Assembly (NCBI GenBank): GCA_963585895.1
Contig: OY757947.1
Location: 35,840,883-35,904,882 of the forward strand
Length of the DNA stretch: 64,000 nt
Direction of reading: 5' to 3'
Origin: Sepioteuthis lessoniana
Taxonomy: Eukaryota > Mollusca > Cephalopoda > Myopsida > Loliginidae
Shown: one piece after another, positions 23,121 to 35,731 of the stretch
Layout: the number at the start of each line of letters is the position of its first letter
Numbering within the stretch: the first letter of the stretch is position 1
The notes under the pieces: generated by a model
What the model was told of the DNA's origin: nothing
The model's input: only the letters and a program-made list of their open reading frames with translations
Database searches by the model: none
Position numbers and translations under genes: made by a program

Positions 23121-23311
23121 AAGTGATGTACTCCTATGGACCCTACATATGGACGAGCAAAAGCAGGACGACCAGCTCGAACATACATACAACAACTCTG
23201 TGAGGATACGGGATGTAGCCCTAAAGACCTGCCAAAGGCGATGAACGATAGGGAGAAATGGCGAGAGAGGGTCAGGGATATCTGTGCTGGCGGCACGACA
23301 TCATGATGATG
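23121..23311 (+). mobile_element. RTE LINE 3'-end fragment (unit 2)
   Basis: Same insertion as 5391-5585, with the tail changed to CATCATGATGATG. Frames are broken. Confidence 0.8.
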
Positions 23312-24465
23312 TATATAACATTTTCTTTAGCTATTATAGGAAAAGGAATACAAGGTTTTCCAAATTGTTGTCTACCATCTGATTAGTTTTCGATGGTGGT
23401 TTTCAAGTTCATTTCTTTCAGGCGATTAAGAATAAGATGTAAATTGTAGGGTTTTTAAGCGTTGTTTTGTAAATATTTATAATCATTGAATATTTTATAT
23501 TTTATCCGATAATTTTCAGAGTTTATCTTCCATTAGTTTTGATTGTTACTTGGGTTATCGGAATATTTTCCTGATATTATATATGAGAGCAGGTAGGTTT
23601 ATGTAGATGTGTGAATATGTGTAGTGTGTATGGGTGTGTGTATCTATGGGTGTATACGTATATATATATACATATTGCTTTTTGCATAGGGAAAAAAAGT
23701 AATACAGGTTTTTTGGATTCAGTCTTTCAACTGAATAATAGTTTCAAATCTTTGAAAAACTGATATTCATCGATCAGCGTATCGAGGGTCATTGATTTGT
23801 TTAACTGTACATAGTGAGAGTGGTATTGTTATTGCTGTTTTCTTTTACTTTTATTGTATATTTTTATGCGTGGGGGAGGGTAAAAAGGAAAAAAAGAGCA
23901 GGGGAAAGTGGGGAAAGGTTTTCAATTGCCGTTGTATTTTGATGATTTTTTTTTAGTAGGAAAAACTCTTAAATTATATAGAGGAATTTTTTCTTTTTAG
24001 CCAATGGAAAAAGAAATGCAGAATCTTTCGAATTTTGTCTTTCAATTAAACAATTTTCAAATCTTTTAAGAATTAATATTTCTTGATCAGTGTTTCGAGC
24101 GTCAATGATTTGTTTTACTCAAAATCGTTAAAGTGAATTTCTTAGGGTTTTTTTTTTCATTTTTTATTTTCATTTTTTAATTTTAATTTTTTTTTTGCAT
24201 TCATGATGGGTATAAAATGGAAAAAAAAGTGGAAAAGAAAAAAAAAATCCAATAGCTGTGGTAATTAAACCCCTCTACGTATGATCAGGCATGAGAAACG
24301 TCCCTACAATTAAAAGACAAAAGAGAGTACCTTTAATGTTCAAAGAATGATTAAACAAATATTTTTATAACATAAAACAAATGAGGGGAAGGTAAAACAA
24401 AGTAGCAATGTTCGAGAATTTAGTTATGTATATATATACGAACACTTTAGCAGAATGGTAATCAG
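23312..24465. other. Non-coding block shared by A-type units
   Basis: Colinear with 5586-6761, with small indels in the TA, T and A runs. No gene is seen. Confidence 0.5.
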
Positions 24466-24640
24466 TGTTGTTCGAAATATCTACGTGTACTTGTGTTTGA
24501 CGTCTAGACAGACGGTTTAAAAGTGAACAAGTCCTACTTGCATAAAAATGTATGTGTATGTATGTTGTTTGAAATATCTATCTGTACTTGTGTTTGCAGT
24601 TTAGACAGACGGTTTATAAGTGAACAAGTCCTACATATTC
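24466..24640 (+). repeat. 97-bp tandem repeat, two units (unit 2)
   Basis: Same array as 6762-6935; the second unit has point changes (TCTGTACTTGTGTTTGCAGT in place of the GACGTC phrase). Confidence 0.8.
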
Positions 24641-24660
24641 ATAAGAAATAGTAATATTCT

Positions 24661-24800
24661 TCATCATCATCATCATCATCATGTCACGCTGTCAGCATGG
24701 ATCTCCCTGATCATCTCTCGCAACTCGTCTCTATCGTCAATTGCTCCGTCATCCAGTCCCTACGAATCTACAATGCACTCTCCCTCAGAGGAAACTATTT
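24661..24800 (-). mobile_element. RTE-like 3' tail fragment (unit 2)
   Basis: Copy of 6956-7095, nearly unchanged, with the (ATC)n end at its left. Confidence 0.65.
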
Positions 24801-25645
24801 TATTTTAATTCACAGGGATATAACTTGGATATTTTTCTTTAGGTCTGATCATTAACATCAACAAATGTGAGAGGAAGCGTGAACTTTTCGATTCTGTTAA
24901 GTTTAAACCGCCACAAACATAAAACTACTATTAAAGAAAAACATTCAAACTTTTAAAAAATTAGTTTTATTAACGACTTTGAAATTGTTGTAAAACTCAA
25001 ATTAATTACGTTCGTATATTGGTTGCTTTCTTGGGTTTTGTTTTTATTTTAAGGATTGGCTTTTATTTTTTTAAATTTATTTTAGATAAAGAATTATCCG
25101 TGGATTAGTCAACACGATAACTGAGGGACCTTCGATGGAGAATAGCAACCATTAGAAAATTCAAGACTTCCATGACAAAAAAAAGAAAAGTAGGGGGAAG
25201 TGATTTTTATATTATGCTATTCCCTATGTAAGTTGACGTACATGAAAATGGAGAGCAAAAAGCTTCAAGGGAATATGGCATTTTACCACAAATCATAAAT
25301 TCGATTAATAATTCTGGACTTTTTTAAAAGATAATTTAATAGTATGAACACCACAGAATAATGTGCATTCGACGTAAATCAAAAATGACAAATGACGGTA
25401 AAGTACGCTTTGTGGTGATAAAGTTTAACTGAAATATTACTATTATAATGTCGATGTTTAGAGCTTGTCTTTACAAACTGTACTCTTGATGAAAAATTTA
25501 CCTGCAATTTTGACAAAATTCATAACGAATAATCCTGTTAATCAGGAGAAGTGTTCTTTTATCCAAAGTGATTTTTCATGAGCGCTGTCAAAATTGACGT
25601 ACATGAAAATGGAGAGCAAAAAGCTTCAAGGGAATATGGCATTTC
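24801..25645. other. 3' flank of unit 2 A-type gene, with a ~50-bp copied insert
   Basis: Colinear with 7096-7909, except that 25234-25282 is a copy of 25596-25644, the sequence at and just past the 3' end of the ZNF gene. It replaces a short stretch present in unit 1. No gene is seen. Confidence 0.55.
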
Positions 25646-26251
25646 TCATATATGTGTTTTCATATGCCTGTTCAAATTTGATTTTTGGGAAAAGGAAGAG
25701 TTACATATGTCACAGGAATATGGCCTCTCTCCTGTGTGTGTTCGACTATGATCATCCAAATGTGATTTTCGGGAAAAGGAAGAGTTACATATGTCACAGG
25801 AGTATGGTCTCTCACCTGTGTGAATTCGACTATGACCATCCAAGTTTGATTTATGGGTAAAGGAAGAATCACATATGTCACAGGAATATGGTCTCTCACC
25901 TGTGTGAATTCGACTATGACTATCCAAGTTTGATTTATGGGAAAAGGAAGATTCACATATGTCGCAGGAATATGGCCTCTCTCCAGTGTGTGTTCTTATA
26001 TGCCTTACTAAATCTGATTGTTGTGCAAAGGATGAGTGACAAATTTCACAAAGATATGGTTTCTCTCCTCTGTGTCTTTGCATATTCACTTGAACTCCCG
26101 AATTCATTGAAAAGCTAGAGCCACTCATTTCACAAGTATATGACTTCTCGTCAGAATGTGTTTGTATATGCACTTCGAACTCAGATTTAGTGGAAAATGA
26201 TGAGCCGCATATTTTGCAAGAGAATGGCTTTTCTTTGATGCTTGCTTGCAT
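25646..26251 (-). CDS. C2H2 zinc-finger protein, A-type (unit 2), 201 aa
   Basis: The ATG start gives MQASIKEKPFSCKIC. Seven 28-residue fingers start at 10, 38, 66, 94, 122, 150 and 178, and the protein ends HMKTHI like its relatives. Finger 2 shows the same loss of the second Cys and first His as in the other A-type proteins. Contact residues of fingers 4-7 read H/S/N/S, H/S/N/G, R/S/H/D and Q/S/N/R. Compared with 7910-8599 it lacks the L/S/I/E and R/S/S/R fingers and has an extra H/S/N-type finger, so the array was remodelled by finger gain and loss. It is likely nuclear and DNA-binding; the target is unknown. Inferred intron: 28721 down to 26463. It is divergent from the B-type gene at 39622. 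Confidence 0.88.
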   Translation of the reverse strand: MQASIKEKPFSCKICGSSFSTKSEFEVHIQTHSDEKSYTCEMSGSSFSMNSGVQVNMQRHRGEKPYLCEICHSSFAQQSDLVRHIRTHTGERPYSCDICESSFSHKSNLDSHSRIHTGERPYSCDICDSSFTHKSNLDGHSRIHTGERPYSCDICNSSFSRKSHLDDHSRTHTGERPYSCDICNSSFSQKSNLNRHMKTHI

Positions 26252-26462
26252 GTTATATTAAAAAAATTATTTCTCTCCAGTGTTTATCTGCATATACGCC
26301 ATACCTTACACGAATAAAGCAAAATACAGAAGACTATTTCCTTTAAAAGAATACAATTTGTGTCCTGTAGATATTCTTTTAATTTGTTTCCAATGGGATT
26401 TCTTTGAAAATACTGGTAACCAAGAAAATACTGCATGGAAGAAATCCTTCGGGCAAACAAAT

Positions 26463-28721
26463 CTGCAATCGATAAAACAAGAAAAACTATCAATTTAGAG
26501 AAGGAAGAGTTATAAAGAAATGTAGTTTCTAGAAAGTCATATATTTCAAAAGGAAACTGTTAATAAAGTTTTGAAAAATACTTAATCGTTTAGTTTTGTG
26601 CATTATATTTGCATTTAAATGGTTTCTATAATTCAAAATAGAAATGGAAACTACATTACATTTAAGTATGTATGTAGCGTATTACTAAAGAAAGAAAAGA
26701 AAGAAGAATCTGATATTCAGCCTCTCCTTTTCCTTCTCTTCATAGACCACAATAATATACATATGATCAGAAAAATCTGATTTTAAATATTGGCAAGTGT
26801 AACCAGTATTATTTCTTTTTAATCGACGAATATATGAAATAAGCTTTTTGTGATGGAAAGACACAAGACGACATTTAATGTCATTTAGTCAATTTAGAGT
26901 GAAATGGGTTAAAGACAGTAAGAAACAAGTTTGATAATCTAGGATAATCTTATCCTTCAGTCCCATTAAGTCAGTAATGAAATGAAAAGCTCATTTCGAC
27001 AATGATCTTTAATTTCTTTGTTTTTCACATTCTCAAATTAAACATTTTAATCATCAGTAGAGACATGAATGATCGTATAGGAAAATGCAAATATAATAAA
27101 TCCTTTACTCAACTTACCCAACTGAAATATTTGAGACATTATTTAGTGGAAATATTTTAAATAAACAACTCTATTTAATGAAATATGAAATAGAGAAAAG
27201 AAAGATAATGTTAGCAATTAGGAAAAAGAAAGATTAGAGAAAAAAGTCAATTAATTACCTACACTTTACTGAACTGCAAAAATTTGAGAAAATTTATTTG
27301 CCTGTTGATAAAAATTGTAATAATCTGCACTTGGAAAACATTCTGAGTTTTATAAATATTTACCAAAACTTCACTGATCATTGAATATAAATGAAATGAG
27401 TTTTTGTTTTACTTGTTTTTATGTTTAGTTTCTTTTTTACATTGTAGAATTTAACTTCTCAACTTTTCAAATGAGGAATGGGAACAAGTGCCCTTGGTAG
27501 AGTTGCAAACGGGCTGGACTGTGACATCGTTCAAACTCCAATATCTCAGATATGAGTTAAACACGATTATTATTGTCCTTCCCCGGGTGGGAAACTGCGA
27601 CGGAAATGGGAACACGTGCCCTTGGTAGAGAGGCAAATGTGACATCGTTCAAACTCCAATCGCGTTATCGCATTCAATATTGAATGAATGCAATTGGGAA
27701 ACTTTTGAATCTCCTCCTACCCCTCTCAGAGATGAGTTAAACACGATTATTATCGTCCTTCCATAGAAATTCTTTTAGTATTTAATAAACCATGATTGTT
27801 GTTGTACTATTAAAAATAGGAAAAAAATCATTGAGAAATATCACAATAACTTTTGAGTGGTAAACTGAGACAGCTAGAAACCCCACCCCCTTTAATTCTC
27901 ATGGAAGTTTGCAGTTGGTCATTAAAAAATCCCCCACTTCTCGTGGACGTTTGCAGTGGTCAGTTCTTTGCAGTTAGTCATTCAAAGAAATCTCGCACAC
28001 TATCAAACAAGATATCTTCCGGAAAATACCAATAAGGAATATTACAATCTGTTATGTGTTGGAAATTGGGGACGGATAGAAAAACATGCTCCCCGTCTTC
28101 CCGGAGAATTTATAGATACTTCCCATGTACTTTTCGTTTGTTTGGAAGACCAATATCGATATTTACTTACGTAGTTCTTATTTCACGAAAAAAGCAGTTT
28201 ATTGCAAAAAATCTTCGCATGGGGAGGGTACGTAATTGTATAAGTGTTAAATGACAGAACTGCATTTTTTGTGGGTGTCTGAGAATTTTTTGTGTTGGAT
28301 AATGTGAATGACAGATAAAAATCCGCCCAACGTTTTTTACTCTATTACAATACGTAATTTTAAACTGCATAAAAAAAGAAGAAAATCATTGAGACAAACT
28401 CTTATCTCGTTAGTTGATTGTAAGTATAACATATGTATGTAATTCTTAGGTAAACTAAAATAAAATGAAAGTAAATTTTTATAGGTGACACTTATAAGTA
28501 AGAGTACATTTAATTATGTTTCGGACGATAAAGTTGTTTATTTAAATTGTTTATTTATTGTTTTCATAGTTGATAAATATAAACAACGGATATACAATAG
28601 AAATATTGCCAAAAAAAGAAGAAAAAAAAAACAATTGAAATGAATAATGATTACACAGAGAATTGGTTATAATCCATATTTAACATTATACATTATTAGA
28701 TAGTTGAGAAAATGTACTTAC
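26463..28721 (-). other. Inferred intron of the unit 2 A-type ZNF gene
   Basis: The donor GTAAGT starts at 28721(-) and the acceptor TATCGATTGCAG ends at 26463. It carries the paired tRNA-like units at about 27480-27760. It lacks a stretch of about 120 bp found in unit 1 near 10420-10540. Confidence 0.55.
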
Positions 28722-28823
28722 AAGTGAATTGAAGTTCAATAAAGAATCGGATGTCCAAATAGCCGTCAAGCTGCTTTAGCAAATGAAGCCAGCAGTATTT
28801 TTTTCGTATTTATTGGATTCTTG
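28722..28823 (-). other. Conserved exon-like block with donor (unit 2 A gene)
   Basis: Its donor-proximal sequence is identical to the inverted copy at 57852-57949. It includes the CTGCTTTAGCAAATGAAGCC segment that unit 1 has partly lost. Confidence 0.5.
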
Positions 28824-29367
28824 GTAAAAAAATATTATAATAAAAATCATTAAAATTAAGAAGTGACTCAGTTTTTCTTTTTTCATTCACTTTAGAATAT
28901 CTTATTTAAGAATTAAGTTTTTGTTGAATTAAAAATTATTTTATTTTTGTTTTTGTTTTTAATTAATTTTTACTTTCTTCACGAGACAACACAGAAACTA
29001 GTAAAGGAAGTTTATTGACACTTCCACCCATAAGAAATGGCTAATTATTCCATTTTAATCATGTGTCCTCAGAAATTTCACAAATGGTGAAATAACGTAC
29101 AATATTTTTCTTCGTGGCAATTTTTAACTTGATTCATTTTTGTAACTTAATCGTCTAAGAATTTGGTTAATGAAGGAGACTAAAATTGAGGTTAAACATT
29201 TTTATTGGAGCTTTAAAATCGATATAAAAATAATAAATAAATAACTTTGACTGATAAGTCTTTTTAGTGTGGTTTTTCATTAGAAAATATTTTTCTACTG
29301 AGGCCCACCATAGAAATTGTGCCAAAGTCTTGGAATTTATGAAATAAACAATTTGCTGGTTTAATCA

Positions 29368-29445
29368 GGGCGTTTCTGGTAGTGTAATGGTTAGCTAGGT
29401 AGACTACCAAACCTTCACGAACGAGTTCGATTCTTCTTAGTTACC
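29368..29445 (+). repeat. tRNA-derived SINE head (unit 2)
   Basis: Same element as 456-535, with B-box-like ACGAGTTCGATTCTTC at 29421-29436. Confidence 0.6.
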
Positions 29446-30998
29446 CCCATTTCTATGACTTTGTGACACATCTGAGACAACGCTTAGTAAATTATTACTG
29501 CTGGCTTAATCAGCCCAGCCTGACAAAAAAATTATATTTTGTCCAGAACAATCAATTCTACGTTGATATCAGTTCACATATATTACGAAGTTGTGAGTCA
29601 GTAAATTTGGTTGACTATTCATTAATGTATATTTCGTGTTATATATTGCGTAAAACTAATTCTCTCTTATCACCGTCCATTTTAGTTGTTCTGCTGGCAT
29701 ATCTTTTACTGATCTTTCATTGTTTACGTTTATCGACGATGAAAATTACAAACAAGTTATTTAATTTCTTGTCAATTTTATCGTCCAAAACAAATTTGAA
29801 TGTCCTCGTATAGAATAATACTGCCTGTCAAAATTTACTTTAATTATCTTTTGTACTTGCTCAAAAGAAGGTGGGGTTAATGTCCTCTTATCACCAAAGA
29901 AAATCTCCTCCTCTCAACATCTTCAAAGACCCAACAAGGCGTAGTTTTGTCACATGAGACTTATTTGAATATGTACCCTCCCCAAGATCCTGCCATTGAT
30001 TTTCTTTTTTTTTTTCTTTTCTTTTTGGGCAAAACATGAAATATAATAAGAACTAGATTAATAATGATCAACATCTGCCTTCCGACCATCTGAACCATCT
30101 GAAAAGCACATGGGAAAGATTCCATCAGTCCTTCCCGCAATTTCACTATCGTTTTCTAACACCCCACCCAATATTTCCGAATAAAAATTGGTCTATTTTA
30201 TACGAGATTCTTTTAATTACTAATGAACTAAAAAGAACTGTCCACCATAAACTTCTGTGGTAAAACAAACCATTAATGGGTTACTTTAATGAAATAAAAA
30301 TGGACACAACATGGAGAGCTATAGAGAACGTCCAACATGTAAAAGGTTTTGCAAAATGTCCCAGACCAAATGGAAGAAAATCGACAAAATAAAACAAAAT
30401 GCTAAAACGGCTAAGGAAACTCGCCCACATTTTAAAGATCTCGAGATATATATAAAAGAGGCGGGAAAATAGTAGAAATCAAGTATAATACAAATATAAT
30501 TTTTTTTGAAAAAAGGAGGATAGTAGAGACCTGAATAGTTACAAATACTTACGCCACTGTAGCATAAAGAGTGACCACCATCAGACAAAGCAATCACCCA
30601 ATTACAGAGCTCTCATCTCAGAAACTAATATAATTGGAACTAGATGATTGGCCATATTTTTAGCTGCTGTTAAAAGACCTACATTTAGTCGAAAGCTATC
30701 AAACAGTAGCAGAAACTAAACTGAAAGAACTTAGAAAAAAAGCAAAACATCCCATTTTATATGATCGGAGCGATCAGGTTTCTATAGGATCACTTACCTA
30801 TTAATAGCAATTCACGCTTTCAGTCAATATTATAAGTCAAACTTATTATTTTTAATGGGTAGAGAACTGAAAAGAGCCGAAAAAAATGCCGAGATTCAAT
30901 TTGTGGGTTGAAAGCTGTGAATAGTAGCCCCAAATTATTTATTATTCTGCACTCAATCAAAAAATACATTTTACTGTTCTTGTACTTATTTTAGGCAT

Positions 30999-31849
30999 TT
31001 GCATTTTAGTAATTTTTGCTATTTGAGCTCTGTAGCTGATTGTTGAACACTGAGGCCAGGACTCCAACCTTATCAGGACGCGCCCTTTATAACCTGCACG
31101 ACATCACTAGATTCACCAAATAAAAAGTTGGCCTTTCAAATATATTCACTTGTTTTTGTCATCCTTGCCTTGTTTTGTATCCTATCACTTTCTCCATACA
31201 AAAGATTGCATGATCGACATAATTATCGGCCCTGCTACAAAATTATGACATGTAAAAATAAGTGTCAAATTATGACGCGTTACAAGATGATGAAATCCTG
31301 ACCAAGTCCTAAGGCGTTTGAGCTAGGAAGGAGAAAATAAATAATTATCTCCATTACAGAATAGGCATATCACTCGGATGTCTCAAGAGTGTCACACAAT
31401 ACTCCAATAAAACTCAGTCTCTACCTCTTTTATTTCTCTTCTTTCAACATGCGGGACGGGTCTTGGTCCTTACAAAGAAAAGTTAAAGACAAATGGCCAT
31501 TTTATATTCCCTCATTAGGAAAGATTTTTCTTCATATTTTGTACCCATTCTATGTATGGCCTCTTCATAGAACAATATGGGTATATTTATAGCTGTTGGG
31601 AAATGTTTCTGTATTCTTCCATCTTAATTCAATAGGTATGTATATTATTTGAAGTGTTTTTGTATATAAGAATTTGTTTATCGTATTTTTCTTCTGTTGT
31701 GTTTGGTATTATGTAATCACATGACCAGCCGAGAAGTTCTTCTTCGTTCTTCTTTTGTCTCTGTTATTTAAACAGTAAAGACGCTCTTTTTGTCGTTTTC
31801 CTTTAAATAGTAGAGACATGACTCTTGCCTGGTCATATAACCTTCATCA
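30999..31849. mobile_element. Unit-2-only insertion containing an RTE 5' fragment
   Basis: The equivalent sites in unit 1 (near 12857) and unit 3 (near 55685) lack it. It starts with about 100 bp of antisense RTE 5' sequence, matching 37890-38000. The remaining 750 bp is unassigned and has LTR-like TTTAAACAGTAAAGAC / TTTAAATAGTAGAGAC phrases near 31765 and 31805. A stretch of about 60 bp with TGCACTCAATCAA and TACTTATTTTAGGC flanks it on both sides (30938-30998 and 31850-31908). Confidence 0.55.
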
Positions 31850-32850
31850 TTTACTGTTCTGCACTCAATCAATAAAAACTTTTGACTGATTTTGTACTTA
31901 TTTTAGGCGTATCATGTATAGAGTAAATCTTTCTAAATATGTAAATGAACTCATCTTTATTTCCTTTTACTCACTGTTAAAGTATCATTGAATATACTAA
32001 GGCTAATATTGTTTTTTGAGGGGAGTGGGGAATCGACTGAATATTCTCCCTTGCACCAACTTAGCCTAGAGGTACAATCACCAAAATCCACGTATATCAT
32101 TCAATAGAATTCATAACTACGTACGAATTAAGCATACTCTCTGGGAGATGGAAATGTTAATTGATCCTTATTTACAAAAATAAATCCCCAATAATATACG
32201 AAATATTAAAATGGAAACACTCTTTAATTAAAAACAGAATCAAATTATTCTTAGAATATTATTCGACGAATTAAGAAGAAAAGAAAGATAATCGACCGAA
32301 TAAATCATGTATATAAAAATATTTTCCTTCGTCAAATCGAGTACAGGGCTCCAATCCCATTTCGAGGGAGACGACTCGGTCTCTCTTTCTCTCTCTCACT
32401 CTCCCTTGCACACACTCACACTCTGTGCAACTATTCGTGATCGTCGAGTAGGATTAAAATCATATTTCGATCTTCGATATGTTTCAGACAATAAAGTTGA
32501 CAATATATTAAATAGTTTGTTCTTTTCCTATCTGATAAGTATAAACAATGAAAGTTTACAAAATATTGCGACAAATAGTTTTCTTTTTAAAGTATGGATG
32601 ATCAGAAGCATTACCATTCGTAAATAGGAGTGGGAGTGTCAAAAACGTTCCTCTCTTAGTTTTTGTATTGTCTAATGAAGAAAGCAAAGTTAATTAAAAA
32701 AAAAATTTAAATGAAAATAAAAATATTTTTCATTTTTAATTCAAACATCAACTTCAGTTTAAAGAAGATATTCTAAATTACATTCTAAAAAGAAAAACGT
32801 CTCGCTTCTTAATTTTGGTAATTTGAATTAAAACATTTTTCTACCAAGAA

Positions 32851-32971
32851 TCATATAAATACGAAAGCAATACTGCTGGCTTCATCCATCGAACTTGCTT
32901 GAAGGCCACATTTTGGTCGAGACAACTGATTCTTCATTGAACCTCAATTCACGTATATTAGCCATTTGTAC
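32851..32971 (+). other. Conserved exon-like block with donor (unit 2 B gene)
   Basis: The block ends TTGTAC, with GTAAGTAC from 32972. It pairs with the acceptor at 39406 to give an inferred intron of about 6.4 kb, lengthened by the RTE and its nested insertions. Confidence 0.5.
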
Positions 32972-34100
32972 GTAAGTACTTTTTCTTAAATATTTAATAA
33001 TGTATAATGTTGAATATGGAGTATAATTAATTATCTGTAATCATTGAACATTTCAGTTATTCTTTTGTCAAGTTTTTTAGTGAACTTTCATTGTTTATAT
33101 TTATCGACTATGAAAACAAGAAACAACTTTTTTTATTGTCAACTTTATCGTCTAAAATAAATTTAATTCCGCTTTTACAGATAAGTGCCACCCATGTATG
33201 TTTATATTAGAATTATATAGAAACATTAGGCTTATATTTAACCATGAAAATAAGATTTTGTTTCAGTGATTTTCTTCATTTTTTAATCTATTTTAGAATT
33301 ACATATTTTACTTGCTAAGAAAACTGGTGGCGTTTTCTTCACGTCCACAATCTCCAACATACAACATTCTCAGACGGCTTAGAAAGTGCAGTTTCGTCAC
33401 TTAACATTTATAAAACTTCGTACCTTCCTCATTAGAATGTTTTAACCATAAACTGCTTCTTTTTCGCGACAAATGCAATATGCTAAATAAGAACTAAATA
33501 AGTAAATATCGACATTTGTCTTTCAACTAAGCGAAAAGAACAAAAGAACATAAATTCACCAACCACAAAGACATCACAATTTCATTGTCTGACCTTGCTA
33601 ACCATGAACATATCTCGGTCGATAGTCTGCAAATTTTTTGAATGACTAACGAACTTCAAAAAACTGGCCACTGAAAACTTCCATGATAAAGAGGAGGGGC
33701 ATTTTTCTCTATGGTAATAACTCTGTTCCCCCTCCACATATTCTCATCAGCTGTAATCGCTATGAATTCTAGTAGAGTGAAGCAAATTATTCAATTAATG
33801 TTTCCCTTGGTGGTACAAGAACCAAATTTGGTGTTCCTGTGCTCCAGGACCCGTCCTCTCAGAAAAATATGTTATCCACGTTAAATCTAAAATACCCGCC
33901 TTTGATCAAGATAAGTCAATCTTGGTGGTCTGTTTATTATCAGATGACGGACTCATATGAAAATAAATCAGTTCAATCTCATTCATCACTATTTGTTATA
34001 ACTGTAGGCTTTTTAGCTTGATTAATATTATAGATACCAATTAATATTTATTTATTGTTAACAAAATGTGATATTGATGGAATATTATAAGAAATATTTT
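32972..34100 (+). other. 5' part of the inferred unit 2 B intron
   Basis: About 32972-33720 is colinear with 14512-15270. About 33836-34070 is a further repeat (starting GTGCTCCAGGACCC), with inverted copies at 52200-52400 and 54010-54215 and weaker relatives at 38830-38970(-) and 48215-48360(+). No coding signal. Confidence 0.5.
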
Positions 34101-34952
34101 CATCATCATCATCATCTTGTCGTGCCACCAGCACGGATATCCCTGACCCCTCTCGCCATTCCTCCATATCGTTCATCGTTTCCGGCAGGTCCTCGGGACT
34201 ACAACCCAAATCCTCAGAGATCAGCTGTATGTAGGTTCAAGCTGGTCACACTGTTTTTTCTCGGTCATGTGAAGGGGGTCCATAGGTGTACATCACTTAT
34301 GAGCTCCTCCCTACTTCTCCAGCAGTGTCCTGCATGTCTTGTTCGTGTAACTTTGATAGTTTTCGTGATGGGTGGTTGGTGGCCGTATAGCTGCTTCTTT
34401 GTGGGGTGTGGCTCCAAGACATGTTCAATATTGCTCGCAGAATTCTTGTATAGTTGCCGTCAAGCTTTTTCTCCATCAGTTTAGTTAGAATCCATATAGT
34501 GCATCCACATAGCAGTATCTACACGACTGCTGCTTGGAAGAAATTGCGCTTTGTATTATTGGTTAGGTCTGACTTCCATATGACCGATTGTCTATTGATA
34601 ACTGTGTATGCCTTTGCTAATTGCGTATCGATGTCTGTCTCGGTTGATGAAACACTGCTTCCTAGGTAGGTGAACTTGTCAACTAGTTTCAGAGAGCTAC
34701 CGTTTAGTGAGGAAATTTCACTTGTTTAATTAAAGCACATATATTTTGTTTTGTGTGAATTGACATGGAGGCCAATGCTTGCAGCGGCTCGTTCCAGACT
34801 ATCCGCTAGGATTTCGGCTTGGGCTGGTGCATTTGCCTGAAGCGCTATGTCATCGGTGTAGTCGGCGTCGGTAATTGTTTTTGCGGGGCACCTTCTGCTT
34901 CTTTTCTTTGTCAGCTTGAAACCATTTTCTTTGATTTTATCAATCGATGTTC

Positions 34953-35731
34953 TGTGACACTATGAGTTGGATATATGCATATACATGTATACACACGTGT
35001 GTGTGTGCACCCATACCAGTGTGCGTGTGTGTATATATATGTGTGTGTGCGCCCACGCACACACGCACCTGCATGCACACACACACACACGCACACATAT
35101 ACACACATATATATGTGGCGAGATGAGTTAGATTCGGCCTGGGTATCGAATTTCAAATGTTAGGAAAACCCATTAACTAGATTAAGGAAATCCAGATAAG
35201 AAAATGTTTATACATATAGCTGCGGACGTGTTAAGTACTTGTCAGAACTTAAAAGGGTCTGAATTTAATGTCCCTGTATCGGAGACGGCCAGTCTAGGAA
35301 CTAATTTTATGTCCAGTTTTTTTAAGAGAGAATTGGCTCCCCAAAAAGTTATGGGTTTATTCGTGGGTGTTCCATTAGCCGGAAATAATAATGAAACATT
35401 CTGTATATATACAGGTGCATTTTGGGTCCGAGAGTCAGACTTAGTTTGGGTTCGAAGGGAGTTGATTAGACCGGGACAAAGAAATAACGAACAGCGACAT
35501 TACCAGCCGGACCCAGTTAGTTAAGATAATCTTTTGCCAGTCGAAACTCAAACTAGAATTAATCATCCACTAAGTGTTACACGCTTCTCATCATCCCTTG
35601 ACGTTTTAATCACAAGTTGTTGTTTTGTCTTGTTCTTTTCTCTGTGAACCTGCTTCTCGTTTTGATCCGGCCCACATAAGTATTCAGGCGAGGACTCAGT
35701 AACTTATGCAAACTGCAGAAGTATTATCACA
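34953..35731. mobile_element. Solo LTR-like insertion, TG...CA ends, GTTC target duplication
   Basis: It begins TGTGACACTATGAG and ends TATTATCACA (TG...CA with a TGTGA/TCACA inverted end). It is flanked by GTTC at 34949-34952 and 35732-35735. The right-arm RTE keeps the uninterrupted site (near 51180-51205). Inside are a CA/TG-rich tract (about 34990-35110) and a TATATATACAG phrase near 35405. There are no gag or pol pieces, so it is a solo LTR or a lone LTR-sized element. An open stretch at 35204-35524 is probably fortuitous. Confidence 0.8.

Larger units (their letters stand above)
28824..32850. promoter_or_regulatory. Head-to-head intergenic region of the unit 2 A/B ZNF pair
   Basis: Counterpart of 11251-14390; it should carry both divergent promoters (inferred from position). 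It retains the segment that unit 1 lost (about 29240-29830), including a SINE head at 29368-29445(+). The open stretch at 29463-29813 has no ATG start. It gained an insertion at about 30999-31849. Confidence 0.45.

Noticed and set aside
30319-30597. 92-codon minus-strand frame in the intergenic region
   Set aside because: It is not preserved in the matching regions of units 1 and 3 and overlaps the plus-strand coding-like remnant; no family resemblance.
34911-35163. Open frames in both strands over a TG/CA-rich tract
   Set aside because: Low-complexity microsatellite translation.
35204-35524. 106-codon open frame inside the solo LTR-like insertion
   Set aside because: LTRs rarely encode proteins; there is no recognisable motif and no second copy in the window to show conservation.
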